DNA of 64,000 nucleotides from Hyparrhenia diplandra (lineage: Eukaryota > Streptophyta > Magnoliopsida > Poales > Poaceae). Below are positions 48,033-60,170 of the stretch, one piece after another (the first letter of the stretch is position 1; every line of letters starts with the position of its first letter). The DNA is taken from positions 248,001-312,000 of the forward strand of contig JADLZK010004668.1 in assembly GCA_015847255.1 (NCBI GenBank). The letters run 5' to 3'. The translations under genes and the position numbers were made by a program. Below the pieces are notes generated by a model. That model was not told where the DNA came from. It searched no databases and saw nothing but the letters and a program-made list of their open reading frames with translations.

Positions 48033-48664
48033 TTAAGTGCACATATACTGCCTCAGTGACCCATAGTTCTCATACCAAGCAAAACAATCCCCTGCCAGAT
48101 TCAGGATATAGTTGGCCATAACTCCAAGCAATTGCACAAGTGATAGCACTCTGTTCTCTGATAGGGTACTAGCAAGGTTCAGAAGTGATGCCCAAACTGA
48201 ATATGGAGTGAGATCAGGGAAGCTTATCTGGTGCTTGCTCAAAAAGTATCTGAATAAATTCCCCCATTCAAGAGCAAAAACTTGACTGCAGCTAGTATCT
48301 CGGTGAAAAGCAAATTCTGGTAAAAAGAATTGACAGAAATAGATCAGCAGCTCCTCTTCTGTTGCCCGCATCAACTTGCGATGCAGCTTCACATGTGAAT
48401 CCCTCAATATGAATGAAAACATGACCACCTTGTATGTGACCAATCTAACCCACAATGGATATAGGATAGCAGTGCAGCTGGTGGCCATGGAGATAAAAAC
48501 TGTGAGACAGCTCTGTAACGACAATAAGATGGCCATGGTGTTGGTTGCAGCTTGGAGCACAGAAATAGTCCCTTAGGAATTAGGATAACCTCAGACACCA
48601 TCACAATAGAAGGTACTGTTGTAGTATTGATTTCACTGTAATACCTGACATAGTGTGGCATCAA
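48033..48664 (-). other. Copy B block of unknown nature with 175-codon frame
   Basis: The longest version of the unidentified block: a minus-strand open frame of 175 codons (48033-48560), rich in hydrophobic residues and aromatic residues, overlapping another minus frame to 48664. Matching frames in A and C are shorter and shifted. I cannot assign a family, and conservation may reflect only the recent duplication. Confidence 0.35.
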
Positions 48665-49067
48665 ACACTTTTAGCTACCCAGCACATCAAGCATTCTCAT
48701 AGATATGACTATGCTGATAGACAATAACATGATGCCGGGATCAAAGGTGAGTGAGCAGCGGCTATCCATGCATAACTTACTGCTAGAACCGGATGTATCT
48801 GGAGGGCGCAAAACTGACAGTGATGAGACCGAAAGAACCCAAGTCTTGAACACTCTTGCAAACACCCATGGAGATACAGAAATCAGCAAGACACAGGATC
48901 GGTAGGAAAGTAGCTCCAAGTGAGAACATGTGGGTAGCAAAGTGGCTCCAAGTTTACGAGCTCGGTTTATAAAGGCAATGGATACTAAGTTCGGTGTCTA
49001 TGACTACAGAAAGGCTATGGCAGAGTTACTGGAACTGAAGCAAAAGACTACCGTAAGCTTTTGAAGA

Positions 49068-50190
49068 CTCATGCTGATAACAACAGAACAAATGGTGAAT
49101 TTCATGCTAAAGGTCGGGTTTCCCTCTACGCGGATGATGTGGTCTTGTTCCTCCGTCCGGTTGCTACGGATATTGATCTTGTCATGGATATTTTATAGGT
49201 GTTTGGCGCAGCTACGGGGGATGAAAACAAATAATCAAAAGAGTAACGTCACCTCAATTTGCTGCTCCCGCGAGGAAATGGATTTGGTACAACAACAGAC
49301 CTTGCGATGGCGCTGGACCTGCCACCTTGGGCACTGAAGGCCATGGATAAGATCCATAGGGGACACTGCTTGCTGCTTGGACGAAATTAACTCAGCCACT
49401 AGAACTTCGGTTGTCTGGCGGCCACTAACTACTCTCCAGTTTTTCGCGGTGATGGTTGTGCGGCAATTGTTCGCTTGTAAAATTCCTGAATTCAAGCTTT
49501 TATTTTCTGTGGCGGCGTTGGTGAGGATGTGTCATTCGACTCAGGTTGTGCGGCACTTGTTTGCACATAAAATTCCTTGGTCGATCTGCACGTCCAGGTG
49601 TTGGGGACCGATTGAGTTACTGGTTGCTGTCCTTCTCAAGCAAGTGCTCCAATCCAGGTTGCTCTGTGTGCTGATTTGAGGATTCACATCACAGCGGGAA
49701 TCATGATCTGAAATCTTTGGGCTGGGCACTTCGAATGAGTGGTTATGGTTAGAACGAACTCAGCTGGACAAATCGTGGGCTGCCTGCCTTCCCTGTTCAA
49801 GTGCAGGAGCCAGTCAAAGCTCTCTTTTGCTGCAGCCATGAACACAATTGTGGGTAATGGAAATACCGCTCTTTTCTGGACCAACAATTGGCTCCATGGT
49901 CTGTCCTTGCTGTCCTAGCGCAGTAGCGCCTCTCATTTTCTCCCTGGTCCCGAAATGGCGACGGAATCAACATAAAGTGAGTGAAGTGTTGCATGTGCAT
50001 CAATGGACAAACAACATCCAGGGTGCTCTCTGTGGTGCTGGTCTTGCGAGTTCATTGGAATTATGGACCTGCAACAGGAAGTGTAGCTAATGTTGGGCAT
50101 TCGGACAAGCATCGATGGAGACCTTCATTAGAGCAGTGCATTTTGAACCTTGGAGGAGCCAGGATGAAGCAGCAGTTTGCACTTAGATTA
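49068..50190 (+). pseudogene. LINE reverse transcriptase remnant, copy B
   Basis: Frames correspond to copy A: GRVSLYADDVVLFLRPVATD around the RT core in one frame, LVMDIL, then SNVTSICCSREEMDLVQQQ and WALKAMDKIH. The catalytic YADD is present but frames are broken by stops and indels. Confidence 0.8.
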
Positions 50191-53110
50191 GAATGCTGGA
50201 AGGGAAACTTCATTTTTTCCCTTTCTGTACTCATCTTTTGTAGGAAACTCCTGTACTTATTGTTTTTGTTTCCTGTACTATAATGAAAAGGCAGAGCACC
50301 TTCCATTGTTCCTAGAAAAAAAAAAAAACTTGTTAAGTGTCCTGTGATAAAGATTTTTGTATCCTTGTGGGTAATATAATCTTTAATTGCAGATGAATGG
50401 AATATATTTGGTCAGAATTCAGTGTGGGTTTATGTTTTTGTGCTGTTGATGCCAGCCAAGAATATGGTAAAAATATATAAATTCACTCTCTGGTTTGTCA
50501 ATGAGTCTTGTGTTTCTAATAAGAACACTGATTTCTCATATCGTGTATAAAGAACACAGAGGGAGGGGAGGGGTCATTCATTGTCCCGGACAAATCACTA
50601 TTTATTTTGTTTTGAGATGCTAGCCAGCTACTATCTTATGACTATTTCAGAAAGAAATGAAGTACACATAATCTCGCCAGTTTATTTTGTTGCTGTCGAT
50701 TCTTTGACTGATATATTGTTAATGATTTCTGGCTGTTTGATATATATGAATGTTTATCTTGTTTTCAAACTCCTTTTGCATTGATGCCTGATTGTTCAAG
50801 CCCAGATTGGTAACCTCAGTGAAGAGAGAGTTTTAGGTGCCACTTGGCTTTTAGGTTCCACTTCGGCCTTATCTTCCTGGCCATGAGGATCTCTTCAGGT
50901 CTAGGTTTTTTTGTTATAAACAAGTCCTAAAAGTGCTATCCATGTGAGTTGAGCACTGTCTAAAGAGACTTCGTGCCCACTTGTAAGGGTTCATGTTTAG
51001 GGTCTCTATGCAACACTTGGTGCCATGCCAAAAGGAGTATACTTTTCATTTTATCTGGATTGCTCTAACCTGATTTGCTTGCAGTTTCACCTTTTTAGAT
51101 GCTGTGATCCTACATAAAAACCATTTCTTTAACCATGATAAGGATGCATACAATTTGATCAATTTATTGTTATTCTTAATTTTCTTGCACTCTGTTGTAA
51201 CCACAAGGTGTGCATTGAAGTTATGCAAGGTGGAAGAAAAGGTTGGTAGTTTAAAAAATTATAAGCTTGTGTTAATAGTAAATTCTAGAATAACATTTGA
51301 AATACCGATTGTAGAGGTTAATGGTACTGGACAAATTTAAAATATGTCACCCCTGGATATTCTTTAATTTTTCAACAAAACATTCTTTAATTTAGTAGCT
51401 ATTTACTGCAAATAGTATAATAAAGTCCTTAACTGTTTTTATTTGGTCTTGTACTAGGAGAAAATGGGTGACTGATGGAGTTCAGTGTTTAGTGTGTAGG
51501 GAACTAAGAGGGATGGTGTTTGTGATTGTGTGATTCAAAAGAGGCATATTTGACCCATTCTTGCCCTAACATTTGATTCTGAAGGTTAACTCATTACTCA
51601 AGGAGTACTATGAAACCTTCATTCATGGAAAGTTTGGGCTAGTGTCCACAAAGGAAATGTAAACATGAAATGGTTTCCAAATAATGAGGAGGTTGATTTC
51701 CATGGACAGATGATTGTATATATATGACGATCTATCTTATTCAGTTCTTGGCACAGTTCATCATGTTGGTATATTTTTTTTTTGCTGTCAAGGGATTGGG
51801 CAAAAGGATCTACTTCAGGGCATCGATAAATGATTAGGTTGCACAACTTCTGGTAATCATTGATTCTTGGTTTGTGTCAACACATGTGAATGAATATAAT
51901 CACTGAGTCCTCAACAAATTACGCATTGGAAAGGCAATGGAGTTCTCATAAGAAAATAGACCTGAGCACACAAGGGACATGATATATTATCTTCATGAGA
52001 ACAATGTTTCAGTTTCATTAAGGTACATTGTGATGCTAGCTTCTATATTTGAACCATATCATGCTATAAAATTTATATTTTCAAGCTGAGTCACAAGTAG
52101 AGATTTAGGTGACCCATAACAGCCTTGACACAGGTGGATGTGGTTGACTGGGAAAAATATATATTCTACTAGTGAACTAGTCCACTATTGTACTAGTGAG
52201 CTAGTGCAGTAGATCCAGCATGGGGGGCTGTTTGAGGGGACATTACAATATTCCATTATCTGTGATTATAGAATATGCATGCTTCTTAGGTAGTATTGAA
52301 CCAATTTCTAACCTGATAAGAATGTAGCCTAGAAAGAATCAGAAAAGGAGGTTATTAGTTTATGTACTTTCCTGTCTGTCATTTTCCATTCATTTGTCTG
52401 ATATTGAGTTTATTTTTTTAGGTGTTCCAAGATATGTTCTAGCTGGATTTTGGATTCTTATTGAGGTCAAGTTGTAAAGTGGCTGACAATGGAGGGGTTG
52501 TTTATTAATTATAAAGTCATGTCTACTAAGGGTCAACAGCTGAGTACAATGTCCATAGATGTAAAGGATCTTTTTTTTTTTTTTTTTTGGCAGAATAGAG
52601 ATGGTTCCGGTATTTAGAAATTTGAGCCGGGTTCAAATGCTACAGTTTCTTGAGGAAATGTGACCCCCATTCGTTTCTGAAGCAAGCAAGCGAGTAGTTC
52701 CACTCTTGCAAGTGGGAGCCTCGAGATGCTGGTGCAATTGGTGGCTGAGCTAGCAGAACTGCTGTATGATGTCTAGGGCGGTTGATTACTGAATTGTTGC
52801 TACAAAATGATGCTTATTGACCTGCAATAAAGTTTAGCACTACTTTTTTTTTTTTTTTTGACAAGTGTACTAGGTAGCAACACATGTAAAACGATTTTCT
52901 GGAACCCTGTAATATCTGGAATTGTTTCCTAGCTACCTCCGACAGTGCTGTCATGGACAAGGCTCAAAAGCCTTCTACTGCTGAGAAGTAAACACATGTT
53001 ACAAACAATTTTGCTGATATGGACAAGGCTGAAAGCCTCAAACTGTTGAGAAGTAAACACATGTTTCAAATACTGTTGCCAAGAACTTAATTCAACTTAT
53101 GAAAAATAAT
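50190..53110. other. Copy B long AT-rich spacer
   Basis: Collinear with 32105-35495 of copy A. No gene recognised. T-runs near 52571-52588 and 52842-52858 differ in length from A. Confidence 0.6.
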
Positions 53111-53117
53111 CATGCAA

Positions 53118-53340
53118 TATATTTCCGTGTTCCTCTATCCCAACTCCCAAATTATAGACGTTTTGATATTTCTAAATTCATAGTTTTTATCATATATCTA
53201 GACATAATATGTATTTAGATATATAATTTTTTTGTGAATCTATAAAATCCAAAAAAATATATAATTTGAAACGAGTAAAAATTATGAATATATATCTATA
53301 AAAGTCAAAATATTTTTTAATTTAAACCGAGAGGAGTACA
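53118..53340. mobile_element. Stowaway-like MITE, copy B
   Basis: Counterpart of 35500-35722, in the same position of the unit and with the same ends, differing by small indels in the AT-rich centre. Confidence 0.65.
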
Positions 53341-53623
53341 TACAATATGTCGTTAGGCATTATATATTTCCACTACACCCGGGCTCTCCACTGTCAGATA
53401 TGTACAGAATACGTATCCTATGTGGATTCATCTCAATTTTAAAAATTACTGTATCAAGTACAGCTACAGGAGAAATATGTCTCGAAACAAAAAAAAAAAG
53501 CACATATCGGAATTGCCCACCTGAAAGCCTTATATTTATGGCCCAGTCCCGAGCAGCGTCACCTAGAATCGAATCGACAAATCCGCGTCACCTAAAATGG
53601 CGCATTAGCTGAATAATAATGAT

Positions 53624-54613
53624 GAGCAAAAGAGACGGCCGGCCACAATTTCTTTGGCCCCAGCGTCGCTCGGCCGGGCGGCACCTCCAACCCACACCAC
53701 GCACCTCCACCCCTCCTCTCTCCCACCTCGCCGTCGCGGGAGTGCGCGCCGGGAGGCCCGTGAGCACAAGGAGGAAGGCGGCGGCGGGGTTCCTCCCTGC
53801 GCTTGGCGAGGCCGCCCGTCCATGGCGTGGACGACGGTGGATCCATGGTCGATGTGTTGCGGGCAGATCCTATGTCCTGGGGCTGGATCCGTGCGGGATC
53901 GGTGTCCTGGGGGGATGGATACGTGCGGGACTCGATCGGCGGCGGGCTGCTCGGCGACATAGAAAGGCATGCGCATCTTGCGGCGGCCGGTCCCGGTGGA
54001 GGTGTGGTGGCTGCGGCGGCGGTCGTCGGTGCTGCGCATGGGCAACGGCTGGCGTCGCCAATGGCGGCCGACAACATGACTTCAGGCGGGGTGGCGGCCG
54101 ACATAGATCCCGGCTTGGGGAGTTATCGGCACGATGGTGGCCGGAGCTACCGGCCGGTGAGTTGGCGGCGGTGGCTGGCGGCATCGGCGACATCTTGTGG
54201 CTCCGTCGGTCAGGCGGTGCAGCGGACAAATTGTGGTGGTCAACATGTGCATGGGGTTGAAGTGCCATGGCGAAAGCTTTGCCCTCTTGGGCCGATGGCG
54301 GCGATGTCTCTAGGCGCCGTTTTCTTCCTTGGAAGCGTCAATCTTGGTCTCTTTTTCCCTTTGTGTGGTTTGTCTTCTGGGTGAAAACTTGGATCTCTTG
54401 GTCGAGGCGATGGCGGCGCCAATGGCGTCGCGATCCTCTTTGGAGGCATCGTTTTGGAAGATTGTGCTCGGTTAATCTTACTGCGCGGCGGTCAACGTCG
54501 TGGCGAGGAAGGTGAGGGCCTAGTTGAGGGACTCAATTATCTTTTGAGGGAGGCAATTAGGTTGGTGTGTATGCCTTTTTGAGTTTGTGTGGGTTGTATT
54601 TCCTTTTCTAAAA
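53624..54613. mobile_element. Retroposon-like insertion with 17-bp target duplication, copy B
   Basis: AGCTGAATAATAATGAT at 53607-53623 and 54614-54630 brackets 990 bp homologous to 36018-36988. Being at the same site with the same duplication, it was inherited through the tandem duplication rather than inserted twice. Confidence 0.85.
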
Positions 54614-57049
54614 AGCTGAATAATAATGATTTTTTCTTTGCAATATTTTGTAATAGTACAAAGAAAATAATAGTAGAAAAAGAAAATAAAAGGCAAAAAT
54701 ATTAGAAAGAAAAGAAAAAAAAAAAAAAAGGAAGACGGGCACCCAAAATTCCCGGCTAGTCGCTCGAGGGCAGCGGGTTCATAAATAAATATTGTGGTCT
54801 AATTATTGTATGCTTGAACTGCGGTGCAGAAAAAGTTTCATACTCAATGGATCATGTATAACTTAATTATTTAGATTTAGGGGCGTTTGGCATTGCTCCA
54901 ACGAACCCTGCTTTCGACAAACAGAGTTTGTGGAGCGCCTCCGCCCTTTTCTTGAACCGAGTGTGTGGAGGTAAAACCGTTTACCTAAAACATATAGAGC
55001 GGAACAGTCTTAAACACCAGGTATAAACTTAAATAAATAATCCATAGAGAAAGAAAATATTAAAGTAGATACATTGTTGGTCTTTATGGTTTTTGGTTGT
55101 CACACGCATTAATTGAATAATTTTTTTCCCTGTTGCAATATTTTCTCAAAAGAAAAATGGAAAAAAAATAGTAGAAAGAAAAAAAAAAAATAAATAGAAA
55201 AAAAAAGAGCGTACCTGGGCCGAAAATTGCTGAGCAATAAGAAAAAAAGAAAAGAATCCCGTAGCTCTTCCTTCTTTCTTCCCTTCTTCCCTTCCGCCAC
55301 ACTTTCTCAGCCACCCAAACTCGCCCAGGCTTCTTGGCGCCGCCAGCCACACTTTCTCCGGCGCCCGGCTGCTCCTCCCGTTTCCCCGCCTGACCCTCTG
55401 CGGCGGCGGGATGTCGTCGTTCGACCACTTCTTGGTGATCGATTTTGAGGCGACCTGCCGGGGAGGGCTCGGTGATCTACCGCGAGGGAGATCATCGAGT
55501 TCCTCCGTGCTCGTCGGCGGCGCCCAACTGGCCGGGCCGGCTGTCCACCTTCCGCACATATGTCCGCCCTCGGCACCATCCCCGCCTCAGCCGACTTCTG
55601 CCGCGAGCTCCACGGGGATCAAACAAGAAGGCGTCGGCGGTGGCGTCGGCCTCGCGGCCCATTTGGAGCTCCGACCCATTTGGATCGAGGAACATGGCGC
55701 CAAGAAGGGCAAGCTTCGCCGTTGTGACATGGGGAGGATTGGGATTTGCCGCGCCATCTTTGGAGGGAATGCCGCTTCAAAGGTATAGAAAAGCCTCGCT
55801 ATTTCGATGAGTGGATTAATCGAAGCTGCTCTTCTCGGCGGCGTTTGGTGTGGGCAATCTCAGATTCAACCTGCGAGCCTTTCACTGTGTGCCCTTAAAA
55901 AGTTGCCTTGGATCTACATGCCCCTCCCAAGTTCAGTTTTACCTCTGTGCCCAACTTCATTTTCGTTTTGTCCTGGATGCCCTTCTGTGAAGAAATGGAG
56001 CTAACGGTGGTTAACCGAGTTTCGAAAGACAAAAATGCCCTCGGCCCCAAAGTTCAACGTGACCTGTGTGCCCAACTTCTTTGTAGCGGCTGGACATGTT
56101 TTTTTATTTTTCTAAACAAATGTGTGCCCACAATTTGGACATGTTTTTGTTTTCATTTTGTCTGAACAAATTCTTTGGAGTTTATGCGTCTGAATGAAAT
56201 AATTTTTTCCATCATTGTTATAGATAAGATATGACATTGCAGAGAAAATGACAATATTCTTGAACATCACGGTACATATCTTGACAGCACATATGACATA
56301 ACAAAGAAGTTTTCATCACACAACCTAATTAAAATACCAGTTCTCATCATGTCCCTAACAATTGGACATGGCATCACATACCTAAACTACTAGTTCTCAT
56401 CATGTCCCTAGCACTAGACATTAAATCACATAGCAAAAGAAATTCTCATCATGTCCCAACACACTGGACATGGCATCACATAACAAAAGAAAGTTTTCAT
56501 CATGGCATCGGATAGCAAAAAAACAGACACCTTTCCTTTGCATGTCCAGTTTTTTTTATACGGTATTAGAAGCGGGGGCTCGTTGGGCTGCTTGGGGTGG
56601 CATTTTCAACTGCAAGCTTCCTTGGCGTCGGCTTCTTTTTTCTTGCAAGCTTGTATCTTGGTGATTTAGGCTGCACACTGGGAGCTTCCTTGGTCATCAC
56701 TATGTCTTGTGGCCCAAGCGCTTGGCTTTTTGAATCGATGGAAGCGAGGCGGGTAAAGTGTTTGCGATGGAAGTGGTTCATTGGAACCCGGTTCGGACCT
56801 TGTTACAAAAAAAAAAAAAAAAAGATTAGGCGATGACAAAACAAATTGGGCTAATAACACAAGATTTCTTTGTTAAGATTACGCTTGAAGTACTAAGCGA
56901 TCCCTTGGTTTTCAAAACATCGGAGGAAGAAGAAGATGACTTTCTACTCCTTTTCTTGCTTGTTGCATTTTCTCTGACATCATTAATTGGGAATTACATG
57001 ACGAGAGGAGTAGCAACCACAATGCTAGTCTCGGTGTTACATGGTTGAG

Positions 57050-59660
57050 CTTTTTCAGCCTCTTCTTTGGTAGACCCACAAAAGACAAGTTAATTTAAGT
57101 AATAGCTTGTGAAAAAAAAAGTTGATGCAAATGTACTAAAGTTCACTAATTTCACCTTTCGGCTATGAATGCAGCTATGTCCTCGGGGATTCCCATTCTT
57201 GCATGTGTAATAATGATGTCCTTTTTGTTGACATACGGGACACGTATGTTGCCTCTTCTTCTTCTTTGCCTCCCTCAAGAGCTGATTTGGTCTATTCTTG
57301 TGTCTCCCTCCGCTGTGGACTTAAGCAAGGGAGGAGACAAAAAACCATGAGTGCCTTTGGGCCACATGCTCTTATGCGGAATGCATGGGATGGAACCTTC
57401 ATAAGCAATTTTGAATTTATTGATAGAGAAGTAATCATCCACATAGTCCTCCAATCTAGCTCAGGGATTGAGGTGATGTAGGCAATTGCATGTCTACAAG
57501 GGATTCCAGAACCTTACCAAACCTTATAATTACAAATTCTCTCTCTTATGTTGACCACAAATGTAGCCACTACCCCCCTTAGCACACACATACGCCACAC
57601 CCTCGGGTGAGTGTGTGATCACATCAATGTCAAGGTTGAAAGCTGTCCTCCCTCGGCTTCTTGACTATGTGAGGCTGAGAATCTTGTATCCTTGCGGCTT
57701 CATGGCAACCCTCTTCCTATGGTTCCATTTGATCGGCAACTTTTGTCTTATGGTGTCGGTAAGTCATCTAGATTCTTGTGTTTCTCGGGCTTTATCCAAT
57801 TATTGAATGATTGACCAAATTATTAGTCACATAGTCAACCTTTGAACCACTCCCAAAGCGGCTCCTTGTCCAAGGCTTCTTGTGATTGTCTTTTAGATAT
57901 TTCATTGCACGTGGATTGGCATCCGCCATTATCTCATAATGCTTATCAAACATATATGGGTTCCATGTGTATCACGGCAGCCCATAAGTGATCATCAAAA
58001 AACTTGTCCACTATACCTTTTCTTGAAATTCTGCACTAGATGGTACATACACTCTCTATGTTCAACCGGGGAAAAACTACTGGTGACCCCATTCATCCTT
58101 TGCTTGGTACGATCTGTACAGAATGTGAGGCCATCTGGGCTACCAATGACTTCTTTCAACCTCTCCATGAACCACTCCCAATTCTCATTGGTCTCTGAAT
58201 CAATTACACCAATAGCTACTTTGGATACATCCAATTATGTCCATCTACTACACAAGCTATGCACAACTGTCCCCCTGAACCTCCCGGTCAAGAAGGTGCT
58301 ATCTCTGCAAGATATGGTCTACATCCTCTTAGAAATCCATCAACACAAGGTTTGAGTGCAAAGAAAAGCCTCTAAACCTCTCCTTATTGGCAATTTTGTA
58401 GTGATCAATAATAAGAGTTGATCGAGGGGCTTGATTGCTCTAAGCGGGCCTTGAACCTAAACAAGTTGTCAAAACTTTTTGTCCCAAGGATCATAAATCT
58501 CATCCATGGCTAGTCTTTTACCATTCCTCACTCTTACGTATGGGACATCAACTTTTGTACTGCCTTTAATCTCCTTCTCGAGTTCGGGTATACAAGCGTT
58601 GCCATCTTCCTTCAACCAATCCAAAATTTTTTCATGAACCCAAAATTGTGAGATCCCTACACAAACTCCTAGGTTCTTAGCGATCGGCAGTCATGAGTAT
58701 ATGGGTTGGTTTTCACGCAACATAGTTAGACCAAATAGTTAGATCAATGTAAGATTCAATGCTCCATAAATGTCAATGGAATAAAAGATGAGAGAGTCTT
58801 TGCTAAAATTTACGAGCTGTGACATCATCACGCAAAGTTGAGGCATGAATTCTCCACTTACAACCAAGCTCATCCTTCCATTTGCGATTACACGGTATGC
58901 ACGGATGGATCACTCTTTTCAATGACATAATGAATTTCGGTTTTAGCGGCATGCGAAGCTAAAGCAATCTTAAAAGCATCCATGCTAGAATAAATAGTTC
59001 CTACTGAGACATTGGAGGGTTTTTCTTGTCATAATGCACATCGGGCATAGGTTCAGGCCCTCTATACGTAACAATTTCATCATCAGAACCATCATCCTCG
59101 ATTACGAGAATATTTCATCATCATCATATCGGTTTGGGGCTGGTTTCGTGGGTTCCATCTCAATATATAAACCTTCATCATCAACACCAACATGCTCATT
59201 CATTGGGTGTGGGTTAGCTAGGAATACATGTTCGCTGAGGTTCGGATTGTGTGGTGTGGCTAGGTTACGCTAACAATAGAGTGGCAATAGAAGGGGTGCA
59301 TGGGGTGCGATGATAGTGCTACCAACATCCCAATCTGGAATGTTTGGGGGTCAACATCCGGCTTATGATATGCAAAGGTCATGCAACAACATTTGTCAAC
59401 CTTATGTTTTGCAAACATGCACATCGGATCTGGTCGGTGCATACTTGGATAGTGACCTTCTTGACCACCATACGAAATAAAACACTTTCACTATCTCTCC
59501 ATAACCGGGAGGATTCTTGTCCACAACTTCATCGACCGGATCTCTAAAGTTTGTGAAGTCGGCATCGACAACTTTGCTCGGCTCATACCAAGGACCACGA
59601 GAATTGTGAGAAACAATCCGAATTTCTAAGCGGTAGGTACTCCCTACGTCCATCTGGATG
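57050..59660 (-). pseudogene. mudrA-like MULE transposase (decayed)
   Basis: Read on the minus strand from high to low coordinates. A PB1-like N-terminal region comes first (about 59660-59270: DFTNFRDPVDEVVDKNPPGY, then MFAKHKVDKCC and FAYHKPDVDP). Next is a middle part with ACIPELEKEI and VRVRNGKRLAMDEIYDPWD in broken frames near 58450-58610. The MULE transposase core is at 57995-58234 (GVIDSETNENWEWFMERLK, FCTD, EHRECMYHLVQNFKKRYSG). A stretch with EIMADANPRAMKYLKDNHKK and VDYVTNN lies near 57800-57950. Last is a zinc knuckle at about 57230 (CPVCQQKGHHYYTC, C-x2-C-x4-H-x4-C). Frames change repeatedly and stops occur, so it is inactive. Confidence 0.88.
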
Positions 59661-59739
59661 AACAAGGAGGAGGCAATTAACACTACAAACTCACGACCTA
59701 CTATTCTAGGATGAATGAGCAAAGAGAAAGGGGAAAGAA

Positions 59740-60170
59740 ATTGTAACACTTTCCGGCCACCTGACCCGCTGATTGCTTGAGCCGGTGCGGCCACGCCATG
59801 ACGACCGAGCCCGATGCGCCGGCCTTCGCAACCCGGCCAGTGCGCCGCCCTCTTGCCGCCCAGAGCCGGATACTGGCGCCCCGCGATCCCGGCGAAGACA
59901 GCTGGCGCCCGCCGAACAGGCGGATCGCGCCGCTTGCGGCCCGCGCCCGGCCAGCTGCGCCGCCGCCCCTTACGGCGTCGCCCGCCTGCACTTTCGGCGG
60001 ATGCGCCGCTGCGGCCAGCGCCGGCCGGTGCCGCCGCCCCCTTCCCGGCGTCGCCGCCACTCGATGCCCGGCCAGTCTGCCGGCCTTCGATCGGTAGGAG
60101 TTTGATTGGTCTCTCCCGTCGGCCACGAGAGAGAGTCTCGGGGGAGAAGCGGTCGAACGGAGAAGTCTCG
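59740..60170. other. GC-rich insert in the MULE subterminal region
   Basis: About 430 bp of very GC-rich sequence lies between the transposase N-terminus and the right TIR, while the rest of the element is AT-rich. All frames are open for long distances because of composition. The minus-strand 273-residue frame that runs through it joins GC-rich codons to the PB1-like part. No family was recognised; a captured host gene 5' fragment or an element-specific leader are the alternatives. Confidence 0.5.

Larger units (their letters stand above)
46187..55135. repeat. Tandem repeat copy B (exonuclease unit)
   Basis: Second copy of the ~8.9 kb unit; from its exonuclease ATG to that of copy C is 8,896 bp. 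Compared with A and C it keeps about 220 bp near 47890-48110, and it lacks about 300 bp that they carry (matching 30325-30620 in A). Its spacer runs straight into copy C. Confidence 0.9.
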
